A stretch of DNA of 64,000 bases from Roseateles violae (GCF_030410485.1 NZ_JAUHHC010000002.1:248001-312000); one strand, 5' to 3'. Shown: positions 46,140 through 55,951, counted from the first letter of the stretch. Notes: generated by a model from the sequence alone, not told the origin. A program made the numbers and translations.

Positions 46140-46721
46140 GACTGGGTGCCTCTTCGGTGCTCATCAGATAGTGGGACCTTGATGTCGCGTATCGCTCGGC
46201 GTTTCGGTGAACTGAAGCACTGAATCTGATACAGGTCGGCCCCATACTAGCCGGCGTCGGGTTGGAAAAAAGTCTTGCAATGCGGTGGAATTGACCGCCT
46301 TTGACGCCTCACGGCGTCGCCACAACTGGGCTCTGGACGCTTTGGACGGGCGGCTATGCGAGGGGAGGCGGTCCTAGCCCCGCACCGCGCCGCTCCAAGC
46401 CAGCGCCGCTTACCCTTCTATCCAACCTGCACCCCCGGTAAAGAGCATCGTCGCAAACGTCCGCTTAGGACTGAGCCGGTGCGAATGGCCGCGCGGACGG
46501 CCTTGCGGGCATCATGGGCATGTTGGCAGCGCCGCTGGTTGCGCACCTCACCATCCCGTCGGATGCGTGCGTGGAGGCTCGTCTTCCATGGGTTGGAGGA
46601 TGAACATAGGCCTAAGTAAGGTCTACAACGGTAGGCTGAAACAGGGTTGCCGAGCGCTCACAGGCCGGCGGCAAACTTCTTAGGCGCAATGTGAGGCCTG
46701 ACGGGCTGGAGGATGGTCCCG
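46140..46721. other. 582-bp stretch without a supported gene
   Basis: Between the excisionase-like gene and the first gene of the T6SS-linked region. It includes the int/xis upstream region and GC-mixed sequence. An open plus-strand frame at 46356-46619 has an Arg-rich, implausible product and no ribosome site. GGAGG at 46708-46712 serves the next gene. No repeat, tRNA or transposase remnant was recognised. Confidence 0.5.
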
Positions 46722-48404
46722 ATGCCACGAAGTGTGATGCTGGAGTTGACGATCGTCTGCCTTCTGCTTGCGGCGTCGGTGCCGGCCGCTGGTCAGATTG
46801 CGGGAGCGTGCCGCTTCGACGTGTCTTTACGACGATTTCAGGGGACTGACCTGCAGCAAGCGCAATGCCTGCTTCGTTCGGTGAAGCGATGGGGGAAGGT
46901 TGCAGCTGCTCCGGCCGTACTGCCCCCAGCGCTCGAGGCGCTGATCGGCAAGCCGGTGGGCTTTGGGCTTGAGCAGCTTAGAACGCTACTGGCTGCCTCC
47001 GGTCTCGATGAATCGGCTGTCGGTGGCAAGCTGAGCGCGCATGTTTCCGCTCGCTACTTCGTCATCCACGACACGAGTTCACCCTGGCTTGGCGACACGA
47101 GCTTTCCTGCCGACGACACGCCGGCATTGAACAATTTGGCGACCTACAGGAAGCCTGATGCGGTAGCGCATGTCTTCGTTAGCCGCACTGGTCAGACCTT
47201 GCTTGGGCACGACTTCAGCGAGCCATGGCGCGCCACTAAGCTTGAATCGACGGTGATAGGTCCACCCGCCAGTGGTCTTTTCCTGCACGTCGAGCTGCTG
47301 CAGCCGCGGCGCCGCGACCCAGCAGGTGGCCCCAAGAACGACGCGATGGCACCGATTCCGGGCTTCACGCCTGTGCAGTACGAGCGGCTGGCGCTGCTTT
47401 ATGCGGCCGCCAGCGCGCGCGCCGGTGCATGGCTGGTTCCCGCTATGCATGCGTCGATCGATGAGGGCCTGGTCGATGCGCATGACGACCCGCAGAACTT
47501 CGTGCTGGCCGACTTCGCATCGGCGCTGGAGCGTTTGCAGGCGGCGTTAACCGGCACCGTTTCTGAGCAGCCGCCCGCCTCGCAAGCATCAGACGCACCG
47601 GTTGCCGCTTCGTCAGCCGTGCCCGCATCTGAAGCCACGCCGGGAAGTCCGGGAGATCTTTGCGCCCCTATTGTCGCCGGACTTGCGCGCTTGACCGGCG
47701 GCGCTGAACTGCTGGCCTCCGGCAGTGGCAACAAGAGCTGGAAGTCTCTTTTCGACGAATGTGATCGGTCGGACCGTTTTGCTGGCCAAGCACTGCCCAC
47801 GCACGCGGGGAAGCCGTTGCGTTGCTCCACAGATCCCAACCGCGTGGCCTTCATCTCACGCTATGCCGATGGCACCGTGGTATTTCAAGCCAAGGCCTCG
47901 GTCGACGCCGATGGGTCGCCGGTGGTCGGCGGCAGCGGCTGGCCGAACGACGTTCAAACCTGGCTCACCTATGACAAAGGATCGAAGGACACCTTTGTCA
48001 ACGCAGAGGAAGTGCCGTTCATCGTTTTGCCGCTGCCGACCAAGGCTGCCGGCCTGTCATTGATGAAAGATATGCGCGTGGGCAAGGGCGATCTGGCAGT
48101 CGTAGTCAGCGGTGGACGCTGCACGTTCGGCGTGCTCGGTGACGCCGGACCGTGGTTCCGCCTGGGTGAGCTTTCCTTGCGCGCGCACGAGGAGATGGGC
48201 AACCCGCAATGCCGCATCCCCGGCGAACATCCGTGCAAGGGACTCAAGGGTGGCAGCGGGATCGGCATTGTCGAGGGCGTGACGTACATCGTCTTCCCGG
48301 GCACGCGGCCCAAGCCGCTGCTCAGCCAGACGGTGAACAAGGTTGTGCGCGAGCTGGCCACCGATAGGGCCCTGCGCTTCCTGCAGGCAAATACGAGACC
48401 GTAA
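46722..48404 (+). CDS. exported fusion of an amidase_2-like domain and a GH75 chitosanase-like domain
   Basis: A 560-residue protein from the ATG at 46722, nine bases after GGAGG, with a signal peptide (LELTIVCLLLAASVPAAG). The first half (about 100-285) looks like an N-acetylmuramoyl-L-alanine amidase/PGRP fold: YFVIHDTSSP (zinc His), AHVFVSRTGQTLLG, LHVELLQPRR, FTPVQYERLALLYAAA, and AMHASIDEGLVDAHDDPQNF. After a Ser/Ala/Pro linker (about 285-315) the second half resembles GH75: FQAKASVDADGSP, VPFIVLPLP, GDLAVVVSGGRCTFGVLGDAGP, RLGELSLRAHEEMG and YIVFPG, with candidate acids in DADG and GEL. Predicted to cut peptidoglycan in the periplasm or a target cell. Both assignments are from pattern recognition only. 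Confidence 0.68.
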   Translation: MPRSVMLELTIVCLLLAASVPAAGQIAGACRFDVSLRRFQGTDLQQAQCLLRSVKRWGKVAAAPAVLPPALEALIGKPVGFGLEQLRTLLAASGLDESAVGGKLSAHVSARYFVIHDTSSPWLGDTSFPADDTPALNNLATYRKPDAVAHVFVSRTGQTLLGHDFSEPWRATKLESTVIGPPASGLFLHVELLQPRRRDPAGGPKNDAMAPIPGFTPVQYERLALLYAAASARAGAWLVPAMHASIDEGLVDAHDDPQNFVLADFASALERLQAALTGTVSEQPPASQASDAPVAASSAVPASEATPGSPGDLCAPIVAGLARLTGGAELLASGSGNKSWKSLFDECDRSDRFAGQALPTHAGKPLRCSTDPNRVAFISRYADGTVVFQAKASVDADGSPVVGGSGWPNDVQTWLTYDKGSKDTFVNAEEVPFIVLPLPTKAAGLSLMKDMRVGKGDLAVVVSGGRCTFGVLGDAGPWFRLGELSLRAHEEMGNPQCRIPGEHPCKGLKGGSGIGIVEGVTYIVFPGTRPKPLLSQTVNKVVRELATDRALRFLQANTRP

Positions 48405-48568
48405 TCGACTACCGATCGAGTCGGCGGCTCTGCGGCAGAACTCGGCTCGTTGCAGACGGTCGCGAGCGACCGCTCGTGCGTCGCCTCTCCGCCGAGCCGA
48501 TGACCTAAGTCACGGTACGGTCAAGGGGCTCGCCAGTATCCTTTTCGCGTTCACCGGGAGAGTTGCAA

Positions 48569-49030
48569 GTGTCGGTCCTGTGCTGGAAAGTTGCCTTGGC
48601 TGCCGCGATTACGTTGGCTGGATGCGCTGGTCAACCGCCTGCGCCGGCCCAGGTTGTCGGGACCATTCAAGCCTCGACGCAGGTCAATCCAAGCGCTAGT
48701 AAGCGACCTTCTCCGTTGCTGGTTCGCATCTACGAGCTGAAGTCGGTGGCGGCTTTTAATAGCAGTGACTTCATGTCGCTGTATCAGCGCGACCAGGCGG
48801 AGCTGGCTGCCGACATGCTGGGGCGCGACGAGTTCGTGCTAGCGCCCGGCGAACAGAAGGCTTATGTCAAGACGCTGGCGGCGGAGACGCGATTCCTCGG
48901 CGTGGTAGCGGCCTTCCGCGACCTGGAGCATGCGAAATGGCGCACGGCGGTGGCGATACAGCCGGGGCAGAAGCAGCGTGTCTCGATCCAAGCGAGCGAA
49001 CTGTCCGTCGAGGCGGCGGTGAGCCGCTGA
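48569..49030 (+). CDS. tssJ: T6SS outer-membrane lipoprotein TssJ
   Basis: Lipoprotein of the TssJLM trans-envelope complex that contacts TssM in the periplasm. It has 153 residues from the GTG at 48569, six bases after GGGAGAG; a TTG at 48563 is too close to that site. Lipobox TLAGC with C19. The transthyretin-like domain shows LLVRIYELKSVAAFNSSDFMSLY and LAPGEQKAYVKTLAAETRFLGVVAAFRD. First gene of tssJ-tssK-tssL-tssM-tagF. Confidence 0.92.
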   Translation: MSVLCWKVALAAAITLAGCAGQPPAPAQVVGTIQASTQVNPSASKRPSPLLVRIYELKSVAAFNSSDFMSLYQRDQAELAADMLGRDEFVLAPGEQKAYVKTLAAETRFLGVVAAFRDLEHAKWRTAVAIQPGQKQRVSIQASELSVEAAVSR

Positions 49031-49033
49031 CCC

Positions 49034-50368
49034 ATGAGCTCAGCGGGCAGGGTACTGTGGTCGCAGGGCATGTTCCTGCTACCCCATCATTTCCAGCAGG
49101 AGGCAAGGCATTTCGAGTCGCTCGTCGATATGCGGCTGCGCGCTGGCGGCCCGCATAGCTGGGGATTTTTTGAGCTGGCGCTGGACGAGGGACTGTTGTC
49201 AACCGGCAAGCTGGGGCTGAGCCGTGCCAGCGGGATCTTGCCGGACGGCACGCCGTTCTCGATTCCGCAGCATGATGCCAAGCCGGCGCCGCTGGAGATA
49301 CCGGTGGACCTGAAGGACGAAATGGTCTACTTGGCCGTAGCGCTGGCGCGCGAAGGGGTGACACAGGTCTGCTTCGGCGACGAGGCGGCGCGCGAGGCCC
49401 TGCGCTGGCGCGCCGTCAACGAAGAATTGCGCGACCACACCAATGCCGCCGATGAGCCCGAAGCGGTGCAGACTGGCGCGTTGGAGCTGCGCCTTCTGCG
49501 TGCCAAGGAAACCGGGCCTGGTCAGGCACTGTTAGGGGTGGCGCGCGTGATCCAGCGTCGCAGCGACCGCCAGCTCGAGTTGGACCGCGACTACATTCCC
49601 CCGCAGACCCGCATTGATGCGAGCCAGCAACTGTCCGCTCAGGCGACCCTGCTACAGGGGCTCATCCATCAGCGCGCCAACGCCCTTGCTGGACGCATGG
49701 GACAACTCAGCCATGGTGTGTCCGAAATGGCTGACTTCTTGATGCTGCAGGCTTTGAACCGCGCGGAGCCGGTGTTCCGCCAGTATGCGCAGGCCCCCAG
49801 CGCGCATCCGCTGACGCTCTACCTGGCCTGTCTGCAACTCGCCGGTGACCTGGCGACATTTTCCAGCGATAACCGCTACCCACCCGAGTACCCGCTGTAC
49901 CACCACGAGGATCCGCGGAGTTGCTTCGCGCCGGTGGTCGCCGACCTGCGCCGCATGCTTTCCACCGTGCTGGAGCGCAACGCGGTACAGATCGAATTGA
50001 TCGATCGCAGCCACGGGGTTCGCATGGCGGTGTTCCCAGACGCCGAACTGGCCCGCCATGCCAGCTTCGTGCTGGCGGTCAACGCGCAGATGCCGGCCGA
50101 GCAACTGCGTACGCGCTTCCCTGCCCAGTCGAAGCTGGGGCCGGCGGAGCGGCTGCGTGATCTCGTCAACCTGCACTTGCCCGGCGTTGCCCTGCGCTCC
50201 CTGCCGACCGCGCCGCGCCAGCTGCCCTTCCATGCCGGCTTCCATTACTTCGAACTCGACCGGGGTGGCGAACTGTGGAAGCAGCTCGAGCGCAGCGGAA
50301 GCCTCGCATTGCATGTGGGGGCCGACTTTCCCGGCCTCGAACTCGAACTCTGGGCGATCCGGCAATGA
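49034..50368 (+). CDS. tssK: T6SS baseplate protein TssK
   Basis: Links the baseplate to the membrane complex. The protein has 444 residues, typical. Start signature VLWSQGMFLLPHHFQQEARHFE, then SWGFFELALDEGLL, the helical middle (ISYL-like MADFLMLQALNRAEPVFRQ) and a C-terminal head domain (HAGFHYFELDRGGELWKQL). Begins three bases after the tssJ stop, so transcribed and probably translated together with it. Confidence 0.95.
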   Translation: MSSAGRVLWSQGMFLLPHHFQQEARHFESLVDMRLRAGGPHSWGFFELALDEGLLSTGKLGLSRASGILPDGTPFSIPQHDAKPAPLEIPVDLKDEMVYLAVALAREGVTQVCFGDEAAREALRWRAVNEELRDHTNAADEPEAVQTGALELRLLRAKETGPGQALLGVARVIQRRSDRQLELDRDYIPPQTRIDASQQLSAQATLLQGLIHQRANALAGRMGQLSHGVSEMADFLMLQALNRAEPVFRQYAQAPSAHPLTLYLACLQLAGDLATFSSDNRYPPEYPLYHHEDPRSCFAPVVADLRRMLSTVLERNAVQIELIDRSHGVRMAVFPDAELARHASFVLAVNAQMPAEQLRTRFPAQSKLGPAERLRDLVNLHLPGVALRSLPTAPRQLPFHAGFHYFELDRGGELWKQLERSGSLALHVGADFPGLELELWAIRQ

Positions 50369-50386
50369 TCGAGCGAGGACCGGAAG

Positions 50387-51727
50387 ATGGACCCCTCCGC
50401 CCTCAACGACCCGTTCGCTGACCTGGACGACCAGCAGCGCACCTTCATCCGGCCCAGCCCTGGCGGACGCAATCCGGCTGCGCGTTCGGCCGAGCCGGCT
50501 GTCAGCGGCGAAGGCAGCCCTACCGAGCAGGCTGCGCCGGACGAGGGCCTGAATCCACTGGTCGCGCTGGCCAACCGGCTGCTGATGGCGGCGCCACAGT
50601 TGCGCGCGACCCGCCATGTCGACGACCCGGCGGCGCTACGCAATGCGCTGGCGCAAGGCATCCGCGACTTCGCCGCGCGTGCAGCAGCTCAGGGCATCAG
50701 CGCGGAGCGGGTGATGGCTGCGCGCTATGTGCTGTGCACGATGCTCGACGAGGCTGCAGCCGATACGCCCTGGGGCGGCTCGGGCCTGTGGGGACAGCAC
50801 AGCCTGCTGGCCGCCTTCCATAACGAGACCGAGGGCGGCGAGAAGGTGTTCCAGCTGATGGCACACCTGGCGGAGCATCCCGAGCAGAATCTTGACCTGC
50901 TGGAACTGATCTACGGCGCGCTGGTGCTTGGATTCGAGGGCCGCTACCGTGTCATCCCGAACGGCCGTGCTCAACTTGAGGCGGTGCGTGACAAGCTGGC
51001 CCAGATCATCCGCCGCCAGCGCGGCGACCACGCGGCGGCGCTGGCTCAACATTGGCAGGGCCAGCCGGCGCCTCCGCGAGGCTTGGCGAGCTGGCTGCCG
51101 CTGGCCGGTGCCGCGGCGCTGATGGCCTTGCTGCTGATGGGGACGTACCTGGCTCTGGCGTTCTCGTTGAGTGCACGCTCGGACCCCGTCTACGCCCAGA
51201 TCCAGGCCTTGCGGCTGACCCCGCCGCTGGTTGCAGCGCCGCAGGCGGCACCGAAGCCACGGCTCGCGCAGTTCCTGCAGTCCGACATCAAGGCGGGGCT
51301 GGTTTCGGTGCGCGACGAGGTCGATCGCAGCGTCGTGACGATCCGCGGCGATGGCGCTTTCGCGCCGGGCAGCGCTGCGCTGCTTTCCGAACGGGAAGAG
51401 CTGATGGGCCGGATCGCCGACGCTCTTGCCCAACTCGGCGGGCGTGTGCTGGTGACAGGGCATACCGACAGCCAGCCGATCGCACGCTCGGCGCGTTTCC
51501 CCTCGAACTGGCACCTCTCGGAAGCACGCGCCCGCACCGTTGGTGAGCTGCTGGTGGCGCGCCTGGTGAGCGCCGACCGGCTGCGCGTGGAGGGGCGCGC
51601 CGATGCCGAGCCGGTGGCGGGCAATGACAGCGCCGCCGGCCGGGCGCAGAACCGGCGCGTGGAGATCACGCTGTTCGTGGCCGGGCGCGGGAGCGAGGCG
51701 CCGGCCAGTCAGCCGGCGGGCTCATGA
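50387..51727 (+). CDS. tssL: T6SS inner-membrane protein TssL with C-terminal OmpA domain
   Basis: Component of the membrane complex, 446 residues. Disordered N-terminus with PFADLDDQQRTFIRP, a possible FHA/phospho-threonine site; cytoplasmic DotU domain (about 60-225; ARYVLCTMLDEAAADTPWG, LDLLELIYGALVLGFEGRYR), one TM (about 236-262), and a periplasmic OmpA-like domain (about 320-440; VLVTGHTDSQPIA, RARTVGELL, NRRVEITLF) that should bind peptidoglycan. This is the extended TssL form. Its stop overlaps the tssM start by 4 bp. Confidence 0.95.
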   Translation: MDPSALNDPFADLDDQQRTFIRPSPGGRNPAARSAEPAVSGEGSPTEQAAPDEGLNPLVALANRLLMAAPQLRATRHVDDPAALRNALAQGIRDFAARAAAQGISAERVMAARYVLCTMLDEAAADTPWGGSGLWGQHSLLAAFHNETEGGEKVFQLMAHLAEHPEQNLDLLELIYGALVLGFEGRYRVIPNGRAQLEAVRDKLAQIIRRQRGDHAAALAQHWQGQPAPPRGLASWLPLAGAAALMALLLMGTYLALAFSLSARSDPVYAQIQALRLTPPLVAAPQAAPKPRLAQFLQSDIKAGLVSVRDEVDRSVVTIRGDGAFAPGSAALLSEREELMGRIADALAQLGGRVLVTGHTDSQPIARSARFPSNWHLSEARARTVGELLVARLVSADRLRVEGRADAEPVAGNDSAAGRAQNRRVEITLFVAGRGSEAPASQPAGS

Positions 51728-54700
51728 TGGTGAAGAAGCTGCTGGGACTGGTGTTCAACCGCTGGGTACTGGCCGCCGCGCTGCTGCTGGCGCTGGCGCT
51801 GTCGATTTGGATCATCGGACCGCTCGTCGCGGTTGCAGACCGCCGCCCGCTCGAGACCGAGGCGGCCCGTTGGAACACGATCGGCGCGCTGGCACTGTTG
51901 ATGATCGTTGTCATTGCCTGGCGGCAATGGCGAGCGCGTCGCGGCAACGCGGCCGTGGTACAGCAGTTGCTGGCGGCACCAACCGGGCCGACGGCACCGC
52001 AGGAGAGTGCGGACCTGCAGGCGGTGCGCCAGCGCTTCGATCAGGCGCTGCAAACGCTGCGCCGCGCCCGTTTCGGTACAGGCGGCTTGCTGGCGGGCTG
52101 GTCGGCACGCTTCCAGGGGCGCTATCTTTACGAGTTGCCTTGGTACCTGATCATTGGCGCCCCTGGTTCCGGCAAGACCACGGCTCTGCAGAACTGCGGG
52201 TTGAAGTTTCCGCTTTCGCCGAATGCCGATGCGCAGGCGGTGCGTGGCGTGGGCGGCACGCGCAACTGCGACTGGTGGTTCACCGACCGCGCGGTGCTGA
52301 TCGACACCGCCGGGCGCTTTACCACACAGGATAGCGATCGCGACAACGACAGCGGCACCTGGGCCGGCTTCCTGGCGCTGCTCAGGCGCTCGCGACCGCG
52401 CCAGGCGCTCAACGGTGTGCTGGTGACGGTGTCGGTGCCCGATCTGCTGGCGCGAGACGTCGAAGGACGGCGCCTCTACGCAGCGGCCGTACGGCAGCGC
52501 CTGCAGGAACTGCATGAGGGCTTGTCGATCCGCTTCCCGGTCTATCTGCTCGTCACCAAGACCGATTTGCTGGCCGGTTTCATGGACTACTTCGCCACGC
52601 TGGACAAGGAGCAGCGGGCGGCGCCCTGGGGCATGACCTTTGGTGTGGAGGACGCGGGTTCGCTGCGTCAGCAGCGTTTCGGCCTCGAGTTCGATGCGCT
52701 GCAGCGGCGTCTGGTCGACGGCTTGGTCGAGCGCCTTCAGGCCGAGCCGGACTTGCTGCGGCGCGCACGCATCTATGGGTTCCCAGGGCAATTTGCCGGC
52801 GTTCGCGGACTGCTGCAGGAATTCCTCGAGTCGGTGTTCGCGCCATCGCCCTACGAGGCGGAGCCGCTGCTCAGAGGCGTCTACTTCATCAGCGGTACCC
52901 AGGAGGGAACGCCGATCGACCGCGTGCTTGGCAACATCGCGCGCAGTTACCGACTGGAGCGCGCCGTGATCGCGCCGAACCAGACCAGCGGCCGCAGCTA
53001 CTTCCTTACGCGGCTGGTTACCGAGGTGGTGCTGGCGGAGAGTGGGCTGGCCGGCACGAACCTGCAGTGGGAGCGGCGCCGGCGCCTCTTGGTGTCTGGC
53101 GGCTTTGCGGCACTGGTTCTACTAGGTGCTTGCACGCTTGGGGCCTGGACGCTCAGCTACCTGCACAACCGCAGCTATGTCGATGCGGTCGCGCAGGACG
53201 TAGAACGCGTGCGCGAACTGGTGCGCACGACGCCCAACCGCGCCTCGCCCGACCTGCTGCCGCTGGTGCCGTCTTTGGCCGCCACGCGGGGCCTGGCAGG
53301 CGGCACCGAAGGCGAATCGTGGCGGCTCGGCTTCGGTCTGAACCAAGGGCCCAAGCTCGACAGCGCCGCGCGGGCTGCCTACCAGCGCATGCTGGTCGAC
53401 GCCGTATTGCCGCGCCTGGGCCTGCGCGTCGAAGAACTGCTTCGCCAGGCCGGCAGTGCGCCGGACGGCGACTACGAGGCCTTGAAGGCCTATCTGATGC
53501 TGCACGATGCCGAGCACTTCGAGCCGGCGGCGCTGAAAGCCTATGTCGAGGCCGACTGGGACGCGCAATTGGGCCGCTCCCTGGACGGCCCGCGGCGGGC
53601 CCAGCTCAGCGAGCATCTGGATGCGCTGCTCACGCAGGGCGCGGCGGTCTCCCCCCTGGCGCCGGACCGCGCGCTGGTGGAGTTCCACCGCAACCGCCTG
53701 GCCGCGCTGAGTCTGCCGCAGCGCATCTACCGCCGGCTGCGCCACCAGGGCCTGGGCAACGAGTTTCCGGACTTCACCGTTGCGCGCGCGGCCGGCAGCA
53801 ACGCGGCGCTCGTTTTCGTGCGCGCCAGCGGTGCGCCGTTGAACGGCAAGGGCGTGCCGGGCCTGTTCTCCTACGATGGCTACCACCGCGGCTTTCAGAA
53901 GGAGGTACCGCGGGTGGCCCAGCAACTGGCCAAGGAGCAGCCCTGGGTGCTGGGCATCGCCGAGAACCAGAAGGGCATGGCTGTCGAACTCCGTGGCGAC
54001 GAACCGCTACTCGACGACGTGCGCCGGCTCTACCTGAACGAATACGCAACGACCTGGGAGGACTTCGTCGCGGATGTGCGCCTGCAGCCAATGACCAGCT
54101 TGGCGCAGTCGATTCAGATGGCGCGGCTGCTGTCCGCCCCCGACAGTCCGCTGCCGCCCTTGATGCGGGCGATGGTCCGCGAAACCACCCTGCTGGCGTC
54201 GGATGGCAAGAACCTGGTCGAGAAGACTACCGATCGCGCCACCGACATGCTGCGGCGCTCTCGCGAAGCGGTCGCCGAAGCAGTGACGGCGAAGAAGACC
54301 GAGTCCAAGGGGCCGCGCATAGAGAGCCTGGTGGACGACCGCTTCATCGGCTTGCGACGCATGGTGAGCGGACCCGAGGGCGGCAAGGCGCCGATGGACG
54401 ACACGCTGGCGCTGATTGGCGAGGCGCACATGATGCTCAACGCCGTGGACACTGCTGTCAGGGGTGGCTCGGCGCCGCCGCCATCGCCGGTGCCGCTGAA
54501 GCTCAAGGCCGAGGCGGCACGCTTGCCCGAGCCGCTGCGCGCGATGTTGGACAGCCTGTCGAATAGCAGCGCGCAGGTCTCGCAGATTATGGTTCGCCAG
54601 AATCTGGGCATGGAGGTGCGCTCGCAGGTCGGCGAGTTTTGTCAGCAGGCGGTTGCAGGTCGCTATCCGCTGGATCGCAATTCGGCGCGCGACGTCACCC

Positions 54701-55299
54701 AGGCCGACTTCGCGCTGCTGTTTGGGCCCGGCGGCAAGATCGACCAGCTGTTTCAGCAGAAGCTGGCGACCTATGTCGACACCACCACGCGGCCCTGGCG
54801 CTTCCGCGCGGTCGAAGGGGGTCCGCTGGGTGTCGACGGGGGCACGCTGCCGCAGTTTCAGCGCGCACAGGCGATCCGCGAGACGCTGTTCCCCGCCGGC
54901 AACGTGCCGTCCCTGCGGCTGCAGTTCAAGCCGGTCGAGATGGATGCCTCGCTGAAGCAGTTCATCCTCGACGTGGACGGCCAGATCGTGCGCTACGACC
55001 ACGGACCGCAAATCCCCGCAACGGTGCAGTGGCCGGGCCCGCGCGGCAGCTCGCAGGTGCGCGTGCAACTGAGCCCGCCGCTGGGCTCTGGCGCCTCCGG
55101 CATGGTTTACGACGGCCCGTGGGCGCTGTTCCGGCTGTTCGACCGCGTGCAGATCGAAGCCGGCGGTTCGCCCGAGCGCTTCCGCGCCACCTTCGATGTT
55201 GACGGCCGGAAGGCCGTCTTCGAGGTCGTCGCGAGCAGCGTTCGCAATCCATTCCGACTGCGCGAGCTGAGCGAATTCACCTGCCCCGCGGGGCTGTGA
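51724..55299 (+). CDS. tssM: T6SS inner-membrane protein TssM (IcmF)
   Basis: Large core of the membrane complex, 1191 residues. Two N-terminal TMs (about 15-38 and 53-66), a cytoplasmic NTPase-like domain with intact Walker A GAPGSGKT (145-152) and DTAGRF, a third TM (about 455-478), and a long periplasmic part with IcmF-related and C-terminal domains (GMVYDGPWALFRLFD, FRATFDVDGRKAVFEV). ATGA overlap with tssL. The tagF gene follows 10 bp later. Confidence 0.96.
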   Translation: MMVKKLLGLVFNRWVLAAALLLALALSIWIIGPLVAVADRRPLETEAARWNTIGALALLMIVVIAWRQWRARRGNAAVVQQLLAAPTGPTAPQESADLQAVRQRFDQALQTLRRARFGTGGLLAGWSARFQGRYLYELPWYLIIGAPGSGKTTALQNCGLKFPLSPNADAQAVRGVGGTRNCDWWFTDRAVLIDTAGRFTTQDSDRDNDSGTWAGFLALLRRSRPRQALNGVLVTVSVPDLLARDVEGRRLYAAAVRQRLQELHEGLSIRFPVYLLVTKTDLLAGFMDYFATLDKEQRAAPWGMTFGVEDAGSLRQQRFGLEFDALQRRLVDGLVERLQAEPDLLRRARIYGFPGQFAGVRGLLQEFLESVFAPSPYEAEPLLRGVYFISGTQEGTPIDRVLGNIARSYRLERAVIAPNQTSGRSYFLTRLVTEVVLAESGLAGTNLQWERRRRLLVSGGFAALVLLGACTLGAWTLSYLHNRSYVDAVAQDVERVRELVRTTPNRASPDLLPLVPSLAATRGLAGGTEGESWRLGFGLNQGPKLDSAARAAYQRMLVDAVLPRLGLRVEELLRQAGSAPDGDYEALKAYLMLHDAEHFEPAALKAYVEADWDAQLGRSLDGPRRAQLSEHLDALLTQGAAVSPLAPDRALVEFHRNRLAALSLPQRIYRRLRHQGLGNEFPDFTVARAAGSNAALVFVRASGAPLNGKGVPGLFSYDGYHRGFQKEVPRVAQQLAKEQPWVLGIAENQKGMAVELRGDEPLLDDVRRLYLNEYATTWEDFVADVRLQPMTSLAQSIQMARLLSAPDSPLPPLMRAMVRETTLLASDGKNLVEKTTDRATDMLRRSREAVAEAVTAKKTESKGPRIESLVDDRFIGLRRMVSGPEGGKAPMDDTLALIGEAHMMLNAVDTAVRGGSAPPPSPVPLKLKAEAARLPEPLRAMLDSLSNSSAQVSQIMVRQNLGMEVRSQVGEFCQQAVAGRYPLDRNSARDVTQADFALLFGPGGKIDQLFQQKLATYVDTTTRPWRFRAVEGGPLGVDGGTLPQFQRAQAIRETLFPAGNVPSLRLQFKPVEMDASLKQFILDVDGQIVRYDHGPQIPATVQWPGPRGSSQVRVQLSPPLGSGASGMVYDGPWALFRLFDRVQIEAGGSPERFRATFDVDGRKAVFEVVASSVRNPFRLRELSEFTCPAGL

Positions 55300-55309
55300 G
55301 GCAACGGGC

Positions 55310-55951
55310 ATGGAGGCGCCAGGCTGGTACGGCAAGCTGCTTGCGCTGGGAGATTTCGCGAGCCGGCGCCTGCCGCCCCACTGGATCAATGCCTGCGACG
55401 CCTGGCTGTCCGGGGCGCTGCGCGTTGCCGGCGCTCGGCTGGGCGAACGCTGGTTGGAGGTCTATCTCAGCGCTCCGATACTGCGCTTCGCTTGGGCCCC
55501 GGGTATCGTCGATGGCCAATGGTGGTTCGGCGTGTTGATGTGCAGCTGCGACCGGGTCGGACGCTACTACCCGCTCCTGATCGCGCAGCCGCGTCCGGCC
55601 CCACCGGCCGACGCTGCCGGACTCGAACATCTGGACGCTTGGTTTGCGCAGCTGAGTCAGGCGGCCCTGCAGACGCTCCACGACGATGGCTCTGTCGCGG
55701 CGTTGGAGCTGGCCTTGGAAGAGGCTCCGCCGTGGCCCGCCATGCCGGTGATGGGTCGAAACGCAATCGCATCGGATGCTGGGCTTGCCCGATGGTTGCC
55801 GGGCGTTGCCGCCGGCGAACTGGCCGCCCGCTTGAGCGGCCACTCTCTATGGTGGCGGACCGGCGGTGATCGTGCAGCAGTGCTATTCGACATCGTGCAG
55901 GGGCTGCCGGACGGCGCATGCTTTGCGGCGCTGCTGGGCGCCCAAGCCTAG
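55310..55951 (+). CDS. tagF: T6SS-associated protein TagF (ImpM)
   Basis: A 213-residue cytoplasmic protein of the TagF family: GWYGKLLALGDFASRRLPPHWINACDAWL at the start, cited as WYGKLLALGDFASRRLP, then FGVLMCSCDRVGRYYPLLIA and LWWRTGGDRAAVLFD. In Pseudomonas TagF represses T6SS posttranslationally, acting against the PpkA-Fha activating pathway; in Burkholderiales such proteins may be fused to PppA, here they are separate. Last gene of the plus-strand operon; ends on bases shared with the convergent pppA. Confidence 0.93.
   Translation: MEAPGWYGKLLALGDFASRRLPPHWINACDAWLSGALRVAGARLGERWLEVYLSAPILRFAWAPGIVDGQWWFGVLMCSCDRVGRYYPLLIAQPRPAPPADAAGLEHLDAWFAQLSQAALQTLHDDGSVAALELALEEAPPWPAMPVMGRNAIASDAGLARWLPGVAAGELAARLSGHSLWWRTGGDRAAVLFDIVQGLPDGACFAALLGAQA

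Larger units (their letters stand above)
44673..46245. mobile_element. left end of an element integrated in tRNA-Val
   Basis: The tRNA 3' half (likely attL core, around the T-arm and acceptor sequence 44727-44749), the integrase and the excisionase-like gene form a standard integration module. No second copy of the tRNA 3' end was seen to 64000. The T6SS cluster to the right may be cargo or may be older chromosomal DNA; the window cannot decide. Confidence 0.7.

Noticed and set aside
46356-46619. Possible 87-residue plus-strand gene
   Set aside because: No ribosome site, Arg-rich unstructured product, no recognised domain.
48405-48568. Terminator or sigma-54 promoter before tssJ
   Set aside because: A GC hairpin near 48460 lacks a T-tract, and no GG/GC pair with sigma-54 spacing was convincing.
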